Source of the DNA: JAYPWI01 sp964629575
GTDB taxonomy: Bacteria > Actinomycetota > Acidimicrobiia > Acidimicrobiales > Poriferisodalaceae
Length of the DNA: 64,000 bases
Direction: 5' to 3'
Assembly: GCA_964629575.1 (NCBI GenBank)
Contig: CAZVUM010000020.1
Coordinates: forward strand, 4,995 to 68,994
Shown here: one piece after another, positions 7,699 to 16,071 of the stretch
How the letters are laid out: each line of letters starts with the position of its first letter
How positions within the stretch are numbered: the stretch's first letter is position 1
Made by a program: the position numbers and the translations under genes
Notes under the pieces: model-generated
What the model was told of the DNA's origin: nothing
Database searches by the model: none
The model's input: only the letters and a program-made list of their open reading frames with translations

Positions 7699-8864
7699 GA
7701 GTCCAGCTCCGGCTGCAGGATGGCCATCATCTGGTCCACGTCCTTGTCGCCTCGCCCCGAGAGGTTGACCAGCACGCTCTGACCCTGGAGGTTCGGAGCT
7801 TCGCGCGCCACCCACGCGATGGCGTGTGCCGATTCGAGAGCCGGGATGATGCCCTCCGTGCGAGACAACATCTGAAACGCTGCGACCACCTCGTCGTCGG
7901 TCACCGCCGGATATTCGGCACGTCCGATCGAGGCCAGGTACGCGTGCTCGGGCCCGACCCCGGGGTAGTCGAGTCCGGCTGAGATCGACTCGGCCTCCTG
8001 GACCTGCCCCACCTCGTCCTGCATCAGGTAGGAGAGCATCCCGTGCACGACCCCTGGCACGCCCCGGCCGACAGCGGCGCCGCCCGCCGGTTCGACACCC
8101 ACGAGGCGGGAGGTGGTGTCTGCGAAACCCGAGAAGATCCCCGCCGCGTTGCTGCCCCCGCCGACACAGGCCACGACCACGTCGGGTGGGCCACCGAGCA
8201 GTGCATCGCACTGTTCGAAGGCTTCGTCACCGATCACATGGTGAAAGGTCCTGACCATCCACGGATAGGGGTGGGGACCCATCACCGAGCCCAGGCAATA
8301 CGCGGAATCTTCGACCGTAGCGACCCAGTCGCGCATCGCCTCGTTGACGGCGTCTTTGAGGGTGCGGCTCCCCGAGTGCACCGCTTCGACCTCGGCACCG
8401 AGGAGACGCATGCGGAAGACGTTGAGCGCCTGTCGTTCGACGTCCACCGCCCCCATGTAGACCTTGCACTCCATGCCCATGAGGGCAGCAGCAGTCGCCG
8501 AGGCCACACCATGCTGGCCGGCGCCCGTCTCGGCGACGAGTCGGGCCTTGCCCATCCGCTTCGCCAGAAGCGCCTGGCCGATCACGTTGTTGATCTTGTG
8601 TGAACCGGTGTGGTTGAGGTCCTCGCGCTTGAGCAGGATGCGGCAACCCAACCGGCTGCCGAGCTGGTGACACTCGGTGAGAGCCGACGGCCGGCCGCCG
8701 TAGTCCCTCAGGATCGTGTGGAACTCCTCCGCGAAGATCGGATCGGCCCACGCCTCACGAAACGCCGCTTCGAGTTCCTCGCAGGCCGGTATCAGCGTCT
8801 CGGGAACGAAACGGCCCCCGAACTCGCCGAACCGCCCATCTGCTGTGGGCTCGGTCATCGCCAT
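7695..8864 (-). CDS. trpB: Tryptophan synthase beta subunit
   Basis: About 389 residues. This PLP enzyme joins indole and serine to make tryptophan. The PLP lysine sits in HTGSHKINN, the phosphate-binding glycine loop is GGGSNAAGIF, and the N-terminal FGGRFVPETL is typical of TrpB1. Two ATGs two codons apart (8864 and 8858) are possible; the second gives MTEPTADGRF. A 67-base gap separates it from trpF, the only non-overlapping junction among trpC, F, B and A. Confidence 0.96.
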   Translation of the reverse strand: MAMTEPTADGRFGEFGGRFVPETLIPACEELEAAFREAWADPIFAEEFHTILRDYGGRPSALTECHQLGSRLGCRILLKREDLNHTGSHKINNVIGQALLAKRMGKARLVAETGAGQHGVASATAAALMGMECKVYMGAVDVERQALNVFRMRLLGAEVEAVHSGSRTLKDAVNEAMRDWVATVEDSAYCLGSVMGPHPYPWMVRTFHHVIGDEAFEQCDALLGGPPDVVVACVGGGSNAAGIFSGFADTTSRLVGVEPAGGAAVGRGVPGVVHGMLSYLMQDEVGQVQEAESISAGLDYPGVGPEHAYLASIGRAEYPAVTDDEVVAAFQMLSRTEGIIPALESAHAIAWVAREAPNLQGQSVLVNLSGRGDKDVDQMMAILQPELDS

Positions 8865-8931
8865 GGACGTCACCGTGCCCCACCGCACCCCCGTCGCGCC
8901 AATTGGTTTCGGCACGCAGGGCGGGCGCCTG

Positions 8932-9606
8932 TTACTCGTCGCGCCAGTCGTATGGCCCGATCTCCGTCGATGCGGGGGCAGCCGAATCGACGTTCAAGCG
9001 AGCGCCTGCCTCTTTGGCCGCGGACACGAACGCACGCACCTTGAGGGGGTCCTTGCGGCCCGGGCTCGCCTCGACCCCAGTGGCCACATCGACGCCCCAG
9101 GGTCGCACCGTTTCGATCGCGCTCTCCACGTTGTCCGGGTTGAGGCCTCCTGCCAGGAGCAGGGGGAGGCCGCGCTCACGCCCATCGAGCACCGACCAGT
9201 CGAACACCCGACCCGAACCCGGCTCGGGAGCATCGATCATGACCACGTCGGCGTTGTAGCGATCGAGGCGGTCGAGCGCTGGATCGCCCGCAGAGAACAC
9301 CTTGATCGTCGTCTGCACCGATTGGGCGACCCGGTTGGTGTCCTCGACCCCCTCGTTCCCGTGGAGCTGAACCGCGTCGAGGCCCACCTCGTTGGCGATC
9401 TCCACGACCCTCGCGGGCAGCTCGTTGCGAAAGATCCCCACCGACATCACGCCTGCTGGCAGTCTGCGCCGGATGTCGCGCGCTTGGGCTGGTGAGATCT
9501 GACGCACTGAGCCCGGAACGAAGTTGAAACCCAATGCGTCGGCGCCCATCCCGACGGCGACGAGGGCGTCTTCTTCGGTGGTGATCCCACAGATCTTCAC
9601 GAACAC
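8932..9606 (-). CDS. trpF: Phosphoribosylanthranilate isomerase
   Basis: A 224-residue TIM barrel that performs the Amadori rearrangement of N-(5'-phosphoribosyl)anthranilate. KICGIT at the N-terminus carries the catalytic Cys, and the Asp of VVMIDAPEPGSG the second catalytic residue; LLAGGLNPDNV is the phosphate loop. Start is GTG 9606 (MFVKICG) or GTG 9600, which overlaps the trpC stop. A dedicated trpF matters here because many actinobacteria lack it and let PriA serve both His and Trp pathways. Confidence 0.94.
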   Translation of the reverse strand: MFVKICGITTEEDALVAVGMGADALGFNFVPGSVRQISPAQARDIRRRLPAGVMSVGIFRNELPARVVEIANEVGLDAVQLHGNEGVEDTNRVAQSVQTTIKVFSAGDPALDRLDRYNADVVMIDAPEPGSGRVFDWSVLDGRERGLPLLLAGGLNPDNVESAIETVRPWGVDVATGVEASPGRKDPLKVRAFVSAAKEAGARLNVDSAAPASTEIGPYDWRDE

Positions 9607-10382
9607 GCGCCGGCCTCCCGAAGGGCCCGCACTGCCGTGGTCGGGTCGCCGCTGGTGACGAGGCTCTCCCCGACCAGGATCGCGTCGTAGCCGGCCTCAG
9701 CCAGTGTCGCTGCGTCCTCGGGCCCTCTCACCCCCGACTCGGCGACCGACACAACCCCCGCCGGCATGGCCGAACCCATCCGCTGTGCTCGCTCGTGGTC
9801 GACCTCGAAGGTCACCAGATCCCGCTGGTTGACACCCACCAGGGTCGCCCCCACAGCAAGGGCTCGATCGAGCTCCGCTTCGTCGTGAGTTTCGACGAGG
9901 ACGTCGAGTCCGAGATCGACGGCGAGAGAGTGGAAGCGCCCGAGCTCATCGTCGTCGAGCGCCGCAGCGATGAGGAGCACGGCGTCGGCGCCCATCAGCC
10001 GCGCGTCGAGGACGTCGCGTTCGTGGACGGTGAAGTCCTTCCGCAGCGCCGGGAGCGCCACGGCCTGCCGTGCGCTCTGAAGATCCTCGGGCGATCCTCC
10101 GAAGTTTGGGCCGTCGGTGAGCACGCTCAGACACGCGGCACCGCCTTCGGCGTACTGCTTCGCCAGCGATGCCGGATCGAGATCGCCGAAGAGGTCTCCC
10201 TTGGACGGCGAACGCCGCTTGACCTCAGAGATCACGCTCAGGCCGGGACCGGACAGGGCGTCTCGAAACGCGCGCGGGGCGGGGAGCGCGGCGGCGCGCT
10301 CCCACAGCTCGGCGAGGTCGCGAGTGTCCGACGCCGCCTCCGCCCGATGCTCGGCAACGATGCGGTCCAGGTAGGTGGCCAC
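9597..10382 (-). CDS. trpC: Indole-3-glycerol-phosphate synthase
   Basis: A 261-residue IGPS. Family marks are visible in order: SEVKRRSPSKG, LSVLTDGPNFGGS, ALRKDFTVHERDV, VGVNQRDL and VVSVAESGV. It makes indole-3-glycerol phosphate for TrpA. It starts at GTG 10382 with no Shine-Dalgarno and overlaps trpF at its end. It begins the second trp block; the first block (trpEG) is about 2.4 kb upstream on the same strand. trpD is not present in the window. Confidence 0.95.
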   Translation of the reverse strand: MATYLDRIVAEHRAEAASDTRDLAELWERAAALPAPRAFRDALSGPGLSVISEVKRRSPSKGDLFGDLDPASLAKQYAEGGAACLSVLTDGPNFGGSPEDLQSARQAVALPALRKDFTVHERDVLDARLMGADAVLLIAAALDDDELGRFHSLAVDLGLDVLVETHDEAELDRALAVGATLVGVNQRDLVTFEVDHERAQRMGSAMPAGVVSVAESGVRGPEDAATLAEAGYDAILVGESLVTSGDPTTAVRALREAGACS

Positions 10383-10406
10383 GGCGTCGGCGTTCTTCGG
10401 CGGTGG

Positions 10407-10721
10407 CTAGAGGTCGATGCCCTTGGCCGCGACCGGCTCGAGGAAGATCAGCTCGGGCCGACCGGCCATGTACTGGCCCGTCGCCTTGCCGAACTCCTTC
10501 ATCGCGTCGGACGAGCCATGCGCGGCGAGAGCGTCCTTGTCGGTGTACAGCTCGTAGAACCACACGACGTTCTCATCGCCGCTGTCCTTGTGAGCCGCGT
10601 AGATCTCCGTGCCCGGCTCACCGGACACGTTGCGGATGCCGAGATCTGCGATCACGGCGAGGAGGTCGTCGCGCTGACCTTCCTTCGCGGTGAGTTTTGC
10701 GAGAAGTGCGGGCTTCGCCAT
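10407..10721 (-). CDS. Antibiotic-biosynthesis-monooxygenase (ABM) fold protein
   Basis: A 104-residue dimeric ferredoxin-like fold protein of the YgiN/ABM type: an N-terminal strand with LLAKLTAKEGQRDDLLAV, a central VVWFYELYTDKDALAAHGSS segment, and a C-terminal strand. Such proteins act as quinol monooxygenases or in detoxification, and many have no known substrate. A good Shine-Dalgarno (GGAGGGGGAG) fixes the ATG. It lies 24 bases upstream of trpC and may be cotranscribed with the trp block. Confidence 0.82.
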   Translation of the reverse strand: MAKPALLAKLTAKEGQRDDLLAVIADLGIRNVSGEPGTEIYAAHKDSGDENVVWFYELYTDKDALAAHGSSDAMKEFGKATGQYMAGRPELIFLEPVAAKGIDL

Positions 10722-10775
10722 GGGTTCTCCCCCTCCGAACAGCGCGGCTCGGACGAGCCGACGTCGCGGTGCAGG

Positions 10776-11285
10776 CTACCGCTTCGAGCTCATGGCGAAG
10801 AAGGGCATCAGGACGAACAGCACCAGCGCGGCCACGGTCGCCACGAGGCCCGCTGCGAAGAGGGGCTGCACCTGAAGGATCAAACCGATGTTGGCCAGGA
10901 CAAATCCGACCCCGAACAGCAGAGGCGCCAGCTTGGTGAGGATGCGCACGACGGCTCCGAGGGGGCGTCCCTCATCATCGAGATCGCCCAGCTCGATGCC
11001 TTCGCTGTCCGCCAGGGCGTCTTCGTGGAGGTTCGCCGCGTCGGACGCGCCCCGAGCCTGCTTCTCGACGCCGGCATCACGCCGCAGAGTTCGGTCGTAG
11101 GCGCGCCGACGGGTCGGATCCCCCAGGATCTCCCATGCCTCGTTGACGAGCGCCATCGTCTCGCCGTCTCCACCTGGCAGGTCCGGGTGGAGATTGCGTG
11201 CCGTCAGGAGGTAGGCCTGGCGGATCTCCGCCACCGACGCCGTCACCTTCACCCCCAGAACGTCGTAGAGAGTGGCACGGCTCAT
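10776..11285 (-). CDS. DnaJ-domain membrane protein
   Basis: A 169-residue protein with an N-terminal J domain (residues 4-65, HPD motif in LHPDLPGGDG) followed by an acidic linker and two hydrophobic helices in the C-terminal third. It lacks the Gly/Phe and zinc-finger regions of true DnaJ, so it is a type III J-protein that could recruit DnaK to the membrane. Clients are unknown. It is divergent from the tetR-type gene across a 78-base gap. Confidence 0.85.
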   Translation of the reverse strand: MSRATLYDVLGVKVTASVAEIRQAYLLTARNLHPDLPGGDGETMALVNEAWEILGDPTRRRAYDRTLRRDAGVEKQARGASDAANLHEDALADSEGIELGDLDDEGRPLGAVVRILTKLAPLLFGVGFVLANIGLILQVQPLFAAGLVATVAALVLFVLMPFFAMSSKR

Positions 11286-11363
11286 CCAGCGATCATGCCA
11301 AACACGCCTTCGAGTCGAATGGTCGGTCGATTCGGCCCCGCCGGAGCTAGTTTCGGGATCGCA

Positions 11364-12008
11364 ATGGGCGAAGAAGACGACAGGCCGCTGACCCGCATCG
11401 AGCGACGCTGGATTGCCACGCATCGTGAGCTGCTCGATGCTGCGATCGACGAGCTCCTCGGACCGCACCCGACTGCGGTGAGCGCGAGCAGCATCGCCCA
11501 ACGAGCGGACCGGGCGGTCGGCACCTTCTTCAACCATTTCGGATCCGTCGAGGAGGCGATCGACGAGGCTCTGCAGCCGGTGTCGGACCTCCGCGACGGC
11601 GCCATCGACGTGCTGAGAGCGAGCGAGGATCCCACCGAGGTCCTGCCGCTCATTCTCGGCACCGTGGTGGTGGAGATCGTCTCTGCGACGCGCGAGCTCC
11701 GGGCAACCGCCCGGGCGCGCATGGCCGGGTACCACCTGCCGGGAACGGGGCCACTGAGCGAGGCGGTGATCGAGGCCCTCGGAGGGGCTCGCTCTGAGAA
11801 CCACCTGGCGCTCACGACAGAGCTCGCCACGGCGATCATCGACCATGCCGTCCTCGTCTATGAGGCCAGTGATCGCCCCGTCACCCCCGCCGATGTCGAA
11901 CACGTGGCATGGGCGGTGATGACCGCCTCGATGCCTCCGTCCGCAGATATCGAGAAGATCGTGCACTCCGGCGTCGAGATCGCTCTCGAACAGCTGAAGC
12001 TCAGCTGA
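11364..12008 (+). CDS. TetR family transcriptional regulator
   Basis: A 214-residue protein. The N-terminal 50 residues form a helix-turn-helix (VSASSIAQRADRAVGTFFNHF), with TFFNHF replacing the common TFYRHF; the rest is an all-helical ligand domain. It probably represses itself or the divergent J-protein/ABM/trpCFBA region, but no operator was recognised. A TAGTTT hexamer lies ten bases before the ATG. It ends convergently inside the last bases of ygfZ (8-base overlap). Confidence 0.85.
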   Translation: MGEEDDRPLTRIERRWIATHRELLDAAIDELLGPHPTAVSASSIAQRADRAVGTFFNHFGSVEEAIDEALQPVSDLRDGAIDVLRASEDPTEVLPLILGTVVVEIVSATRELRATARARMAGYHLPGTGPLSEAVIEALGGARSENHLALTTELATAIIDHAVLVYEASDRPVTPADVEHVAWAVMTASMPPSADIEKIVHSGVEIALEQLKLS

Positions 12009-12834
12009 CGACCGGCGCGACCTTCACCGCAACGCCCGAGGAATGGGTCGCATCGTCGGCGGATGCATCGACGAGAGCGAAGCCGACGGTGCCGGCTTGG
12101 GTCTCAACCACACTGCGCACCTCGCCACCGAGCCCTGCCGGGTCGGCCGTGTCCAAGGCGTCGCCAACCTCGAGCGAGCCATCAGCTGCGAAGCGCATGA
12201 GCGTCCTGCGGCCCCCGGCGCGCGAGTCGATGCGCTCCACCAGCTCCTGACCGCGGTAGCACCCCTTGGTGAACGACACAGCGAGATCGAGGAGCCCGGT
12301 CTCGTTGGGGATGTCGCCCTCTCGGAGGTCGACTCCCATCACGGGCAGGCCTGCCGCTGCCCTGGACTCGGCGTGTCGCGGGTCGGGATCGTTGTCCGAC
12401 CTCGGTGCCGGGCCGAAGACGTCGAAGCCACCGACAGGAAGGATCGCCGCAGCCACGACTTCGCCCTCCGCTTGCTGCGCGACCTCGGCGGCATCGGGCC
12501 CGCGAACCGCCAGCATCGACCAGCCCGGCTCGCTGAACTCGGCCTTGGTGCGGAGCTTGAAACGTTCGAGCGACGACCGGAGAAGGGTTCCGGCGCCGGG
12601 ATCGGAGTCGAGCACGAAGACGTCGTCCCCTGCCCGGGTCACACGAAACAGAACCTCGAGTCGCCCGCGCGGCTCGAGCAACAGCGAGAGGCGGCTCTCG
12701 CCGATCTCGAGGTCGAGGATGTCCTGGCTCACCTGGCCGTGGAGGTACTCGGCGGTCTCGGGACCCTCCACCACGATCACATCCCGCGGCACCGGGGTCG
12801 CCGTCGTCGATTCGGATGAATTCACGTCGCTCAT
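12001..12834 (-). CDS. ygfZ: Folate-binding YgfZ/GcvT-fold protein
   Basis: A 277-residue protein of the GcvT fold with the YgfZ signature KGCYRGQE, including the conserved Cys. YgfZ proteins bind tetrahydrofolate and support assembly or repair of Fe-S enzymes. The start ATG overlaps the stop of the fused anthranilate synthase (ATGA), so the two are cotranslated. The adjacency to trpEG is unusual but has no obvious biochemical reason. An Asp/Asn/Pro-rich insertion near PAPRSDNDPDPRH departs from the family core. Confidence 0.88.
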   Translation of the reverse strand: MSDVNSSESTTATPVPRDVIVVEGPETAEYLHGQVSQDILDLEIGESRLSLLLEPRGRLEVLFRVTRAGDDVFVLDSDPGAGTLLRSSLERFKLRTKAEFSEPGWSMLAVRGPDAAEVAQQAEGEVVAAAILPVGGFDVFGPAPRSDNDPDPRHAESRAAAGLPVMGVDLREGDIPNETGLLDLAVSFTKGCYRGQELVERIDSRAGGRRTLMRFAADGSLEVGDALDTADPAGLGGEVRSVVETQAGTVGFALVDASADDATHSSGVAVKVAPVVS

Positions 12835-14999
12835 GTGTCGGTCGCCTCCTGGAGATCGCCGTGACCGGCCAGCCGGGTGACGGCGTTGCGGACCAGATCC
12901 AGCCCCACATTGTCGTCGAGGGACATGATCGATTCGGGATGGAATTGAACAGCGGCCACAGGCAGCTCGGCGTGCTCGACCGCCATGACGATGTCGTCGT
13001 CGAGAGACTCCGCGGTCACCACGAGATCGGACGGGATGTCCGAGCGGCGGGCGAAGAGCGAGTGATAGCGACCGGCTCGGAACTCCTGTGGCAGCCCCCC
13101 GAGGAGTCGCCCACCCCGCACCCGGATGCTCGACGGCTTGCCGTGCATGGGAGTGGCCAGCTGCCCGAGCTCGCCTCCGAAGTACTCCACGATTCCCTGC
13201 AGGCCCAGGCACACCCCGAAGAGTGGGATACCCGCTGCGAGGGTTGCGCGGACGGTGTCTGCCACTGCGAAATCGTCTGGACGACCCGGTCCCGGCGACA
13301 GCACCACAAGATCGGGTGCAGCTTCGGCGATCTCGGACACCGGAAAGCCCGCTCGTCGGGTGACGACCTCCGCGCCGGTCTGGCGCAGATAGTTGGCGAG
13401 GGTGTGGACGAAGCTGTCCATGTGGTCGACGAGCAGTACCCGGACTCCGGTCGCCGCGGCCTCCGGCTCGCTGGTGTGCGCCGCTCGTCGCGGAATGCGC
13501 AGCGCATCGAGGAAGGCAGACGCCTTCAGCTCGGTCTCCTCCTCCTCGGCGACGGGATCCGAATCCCACAAGAGCGTTGCGCCGACCCGCACCTCGGCAT
13601 GGCCGTCCTTCACCCGGATGGTCCGAAGGGTCAGCCCCGTGTTGAGAGATCCGTCGAATCCGACCTTTCCGATCGCCCCGCCATACCAGGCGCGCGGCGT
13701 GCGCTCATGCCGCTCCAGGAACATCATCGCTTTGGCCTTCGGGGCCCCGGTGACGGTGACCGCCCACGTGTGGGAGAGGAACGCGTCGAGAGCGTCGAAC
13801 CCCTCACGGAGGCGCCCCTCCACGTGGTCCACGGTGTGGATCAGGCGGCTGTACATCTCGATCTGCCTACGCCCGATCACCTTCACGGAGCCGGGCACGC
13901 AGATGCGGCTCTTGTCGTTGCGATCGACGTCCGTGCACATCGTGAGCTCGGACTCGTCCTTCTCGGAGTTGAGCAGCGCCAGGATTTGGCTCGCGTCGTC
14001 GAGGGGATCCTGACCGCGAGCGATCGTTCCCGAAATGGGGCAGGTCTCGACCCGGTCGCCCTCGACACGCACGTACATCTCGGGGCTCGCGCCGACGAGC
14101 CATTCGTCCTCGCCCAGGTTGATGAGGAATCCGTACGGCGACGGGTTCTGTTCCTTGAGTCGCCGGAAGAGCTCCGAGGGCGGTTCGGGCGACGGCTCGA
14201 CGAACGTCTGGCTGGTGACCACCTCGAAGAGATCGCCGCGTGCGAAGTACTCCTTGGCGGTGCGCACGCTCTGGGCGTAGCCGCCCTCCTCGTGGTCTCG
14301 TCGCGGCTCCATGCCGACATCGGGCTCATAGGGCGCGCGCAGCCCGCCGCGGTCGAGGCCGGCCGTTGTCGCACTCCCCGTGGAGAACTCGTAGGTGATT
14401 CGCTCGGCGATAGCGCCCTGGTGGTCCACCACGAGGAGCTCGTCTGGCAGGTAGAGGACGAGATCTCGTTGGTCGTCGGGTCGCGGGAGGCGCAGATCGA
14501 TCGGTTCGAACTGGAACGCCAGGTCGTAGCCGAACGCTCCGTACAGCCCGAGGTGCTGATCGTCGCTGCCGAAGAGCTCCACGAGCGCCCGGATGACTGT
14601 GAACGTCGATGGCTGCCTGCTCCGCTCCTCCTCCTCGAACCGGCGCGTGGGGCGCTCGACTCGAAGCGTGATCCGCTTTGCAGCTCGTTCGAGGCCAACG
14701 ACACCAGTGACAGCGCGCAACGTCGACTCGATCGGATCGAGGAGGATGGTGCCCCGATCGTTGAGTGCTTCGACGGTCACGTCCGAACCGGAGGAGCTGA
14801 CGACGAGGGGCGGGTCGACGAAACCCATGTCCCATCGGGTGTACCGGCCGGGGTATTCGTAGCTCGAGGACAGGAGCACGCCGCGCGCTGCATCGAGGCG
14901 ATCGATCACGTCCTCGATGGCTGCGTCGGCCTCAATCGGCGCTGTTGCCGCGGTGACGGCGAGGCCACCCCGCGTCACCAACTCGCGAGTTGCATCCAT
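12831..14999 (-). CDS. trpEG: Fused anthranilate synthase (TrpE-TrpG)
   Basis: A 722-residue fusion. Residues 1 to about 500 are the chorismate-utilising TrpE part (SQTFVEPSPEPP, NPSPYGFLINLG, VGASPEMYVRVE, CPISGTIARGQD, TMCTDVDRNDKSRIC, GAPKAKAM); residues from about 525 are the TrpG glutaminase with nucleophile Cys in GVCLGLQG and the His/Glu pair in FHPES. It makes anthranilate from chorismate and glutamine. Fused enzymes of this layout are known from Rhizobium, Azospirillum and others. The LLES-type feedback region was not clearly identified. It leads trpEG-ygfZ and directly follows the GroES-like gene (3-base gap). Confidence 0.93.
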   Translation of the reverse strand: MDATRELVTRGGLAVTAATAPIEADAAIEDVIDRLDAARGVLLSSSYEYPGRYTRWDMGFVDPPLVVSSSGSDVTVEALNDRGTILLDPIESTLRAVTGVVGLERAAKRITLRVERPTRRFEEEERSRQPSTFTVIRALVELFGSDDQHLGLYGAFGYDLAFQFEPIDLRLPRPDDQRDLVLYLPDELLVVDHQGAIAERITYEFSTGSATTAGLDRGGLRAPYEPDVGMEPRRDHEEGGYAQSVRTAKEYFARGDLFEVVTSQTFVEPSPEPPSELFRRLKEQNPSPYGFLINLGEDEWLVGASPEMYVRVEGDRVETCPISGTIARGQDPLDDASQILALLNSEKDESELTMCTDVDRNDKSRICVPGSVKVIGRRQIEMYSRLIHTVDHVEGRLREGFDALDAFLSHTWAVTVTGAPKAKAMMFLERHERTPRAWYGGAIGKVGFDGSLNTGLTLRTIRVKDGHAEVRVGATLLWDSDPVAEEEETELKASAFLDALRIPRRAAHTSEPEAAATGVRVLLVDHMDSFVHTLANYLRQTGAEVVTRRAGFPVSEIAEAAPDLVVLSPGPGRPDDFAVADTVRATLAAGIPLFGVCLGLQGIVEYFGGELGQLATPMHGKPSSIRVRGGRLLGGLPQEFRAGRYHSLFARRSDIPSDLVVTAESLDDDIVMAVEHAELPVAAVQFHPESIMSLDDNVGLDLVRNAVTRLAGHGDLQEATDT

Positions 15000-15002
15000 C
15001 GG

Positions 15003-15353
15003 TCAGAGGTACAGGCCCGTGGAGCCCGGTTCGACCCGTGGGGCAGCGATGGCGTGAATGTCTCGCTCGCGCAGGATCAGGAAGTCGTCGCCCTGGACCT
15101 CCACCTCGTGGCGGTCCTCGGGGCTGAAGAGCACCTGGTCGCCCTCTTCGGCGCTCCGGACGTTGGGACCGGCGCCCACGACCTCACCCCACACGAGTCG
15201 CTTCTGCTGCTGCGCGGTCGCCGGAATGAGAATGCCGCCGCTGCTGCGTCGCTCGGATTCCTCGGAGGGCATACGCACCAAGATGCGGTCGTGCAGCATC
15301 TTGATCGGGCGCTTCTCGCTGGAGCCGGCCTCGGTCGTGGACTCTTCGGGCAC
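15003..15353 (-). CDS. GroES-like co-chaperonin, orphan
   Basis: A 116-residue GroES-fold protein: a short Glu/Ser-rich N-terminal extension, then IKMLHDRILVRMPSEES, the mobile-loop region with SGGILIPATAQ, and GEVVGAGPNVR. Canonical GroES is about 95-100 residues and is encoded next to groEL; here there is no groEL in view and the gene precedes trpEG. It may be a secondary co-chaperonin. Start is GTG 15353, six bases after a TACCTT hexamer. Confidence 0.82.
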   Translation of the reverse strand: MPEESTTEAGSSEKRPIKMLHDRILVRMPSEESERRSSGGILIPATAQQQKRLVWGEVVGAGPNVRSAEEGDQVLFSPEDRHEVEVQGDDFLILRERDIHAIAAPRVEPGSTGLYL

Positions 15354-15359
15354 GGTGGC

Positions 15360-15365
15360 AAGGTA
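15360..15365 (-). promoter_or_regulatory. Leaderless-type -10 (TACCTT) for the GroES-like/trpEG unit
   Basis: TACCTT on the - strand, six bases before GTG 15353. It shares the GGTACC palindrome with the divergent promoter of the hydrolase gene, overlapping it by two bases. Confidence 0.5.
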
Positions 15366-15369
15366 CCGT
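15364..15369 (+). promoter_or_regulatory. Leaderless-type -10 (TACCGT) for the hydrolase
   Basis: TACCGT on the + strand, eight bases before ATG 15378. The two divergent hexamers overlap in GGTACC. Confidence 0.5.
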
Positions 15370-15377
15370 CTCTGGGG

Positions 15378-16022
15378 ATGAACGCGGTAGTCGGTTCCCC
15401 CCAGGCGATCACGGTGTCGAGCACCGACGACACGGGTCCGATCGGCCTGGAGGCGGAGTACCACGTTCCCGACGACGCCATCGCGTCTGTCGTGCTGTCG
15501 CACCCTCACCCCCAGTACGGCGGCGACATGTACAACCCGCTGATTCACCAGCTCTTCCAGGCGCTCCCCGAGGTCGGGCTCGCAGCCCTGCGCTACAACT
15601 TCCGGGGTGTCGGTGCGTCGGCTGGATCCCACGACGGCGGCGTCGGCGAGCGGCTCGATGCCGCCGCGGCCTTCGAGGCCGGCGCCAACCTCGGCGTCGA
15701 CGGTCCCCTCGTGTCGTGCGGTTGGTCGTTCGGGGCCGATGTCTCGCTGGCGACCGACAGCGACCAGTTGGCCGCGTGGGTGGCGATCGCCGCTCCCCTC
15801 GCCATCGTGGACCCCTCCGAGATGGTTGCGGCCCGAGATCAGCGCCCGACTCTGCTGCTGGTGCCGGAGCACGACCAGTTCAGGTCCCCCGAATCGGCCG
15901 CGGAGGCCACTGCGGACTGGCCCTCGACGGGGCTCGTGACCATCGAGGGTGGCGACCACTTCTTGATGGGACGCGCTGCAGCGGTGGCCGAACAGGTCGT
16001 CGCCTTCGTCCAGCAGCTGTAG
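15378..16022 (+). CDS. Alpha/beta hydrolase, YsgA/dienelactone-hydrolase-like
   Basis: A 214-residue serine hydrolase-fold protein. The oxyanion region SHPHPQYGGDMYNP, RYNFRGVGAS, the nucleophile elbow CGWSFGAD (Ser), VPEHDQFRSP with the acid, and GGDHFLMG with the catalytic His are all present in order. It matches a group of small cytosolic hydrolases of unknown substrate. It is a single + strand gene transcribed away from the GroES-like/trpEG unit. Confidence 0.85.
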   Translation: MNAVVGSPQAITVSSTDDTGPIGLEAEYHVPDDAIASVVLSHPHPQYGGDMYNPLIHQLFQALPEVGLAALRYNFRGVGASAGSHDGGVGERLDAAAAFEAGANLGVDGPLVSCGWSFGADVSLATDSDQLAAWVAIAAPLAIVDPSEMVAARDQRPTLLLVPEHDQFRSPESAAEATADWPSTGLVTIEGGDHFLMGRAAAVAEQVVAFVQQL

Positions 16023-16071
16023 TCAGAGCCCTGCAGCTCAGGTCGGGAGCGCTCCGGCCGACAGTGCAGAG

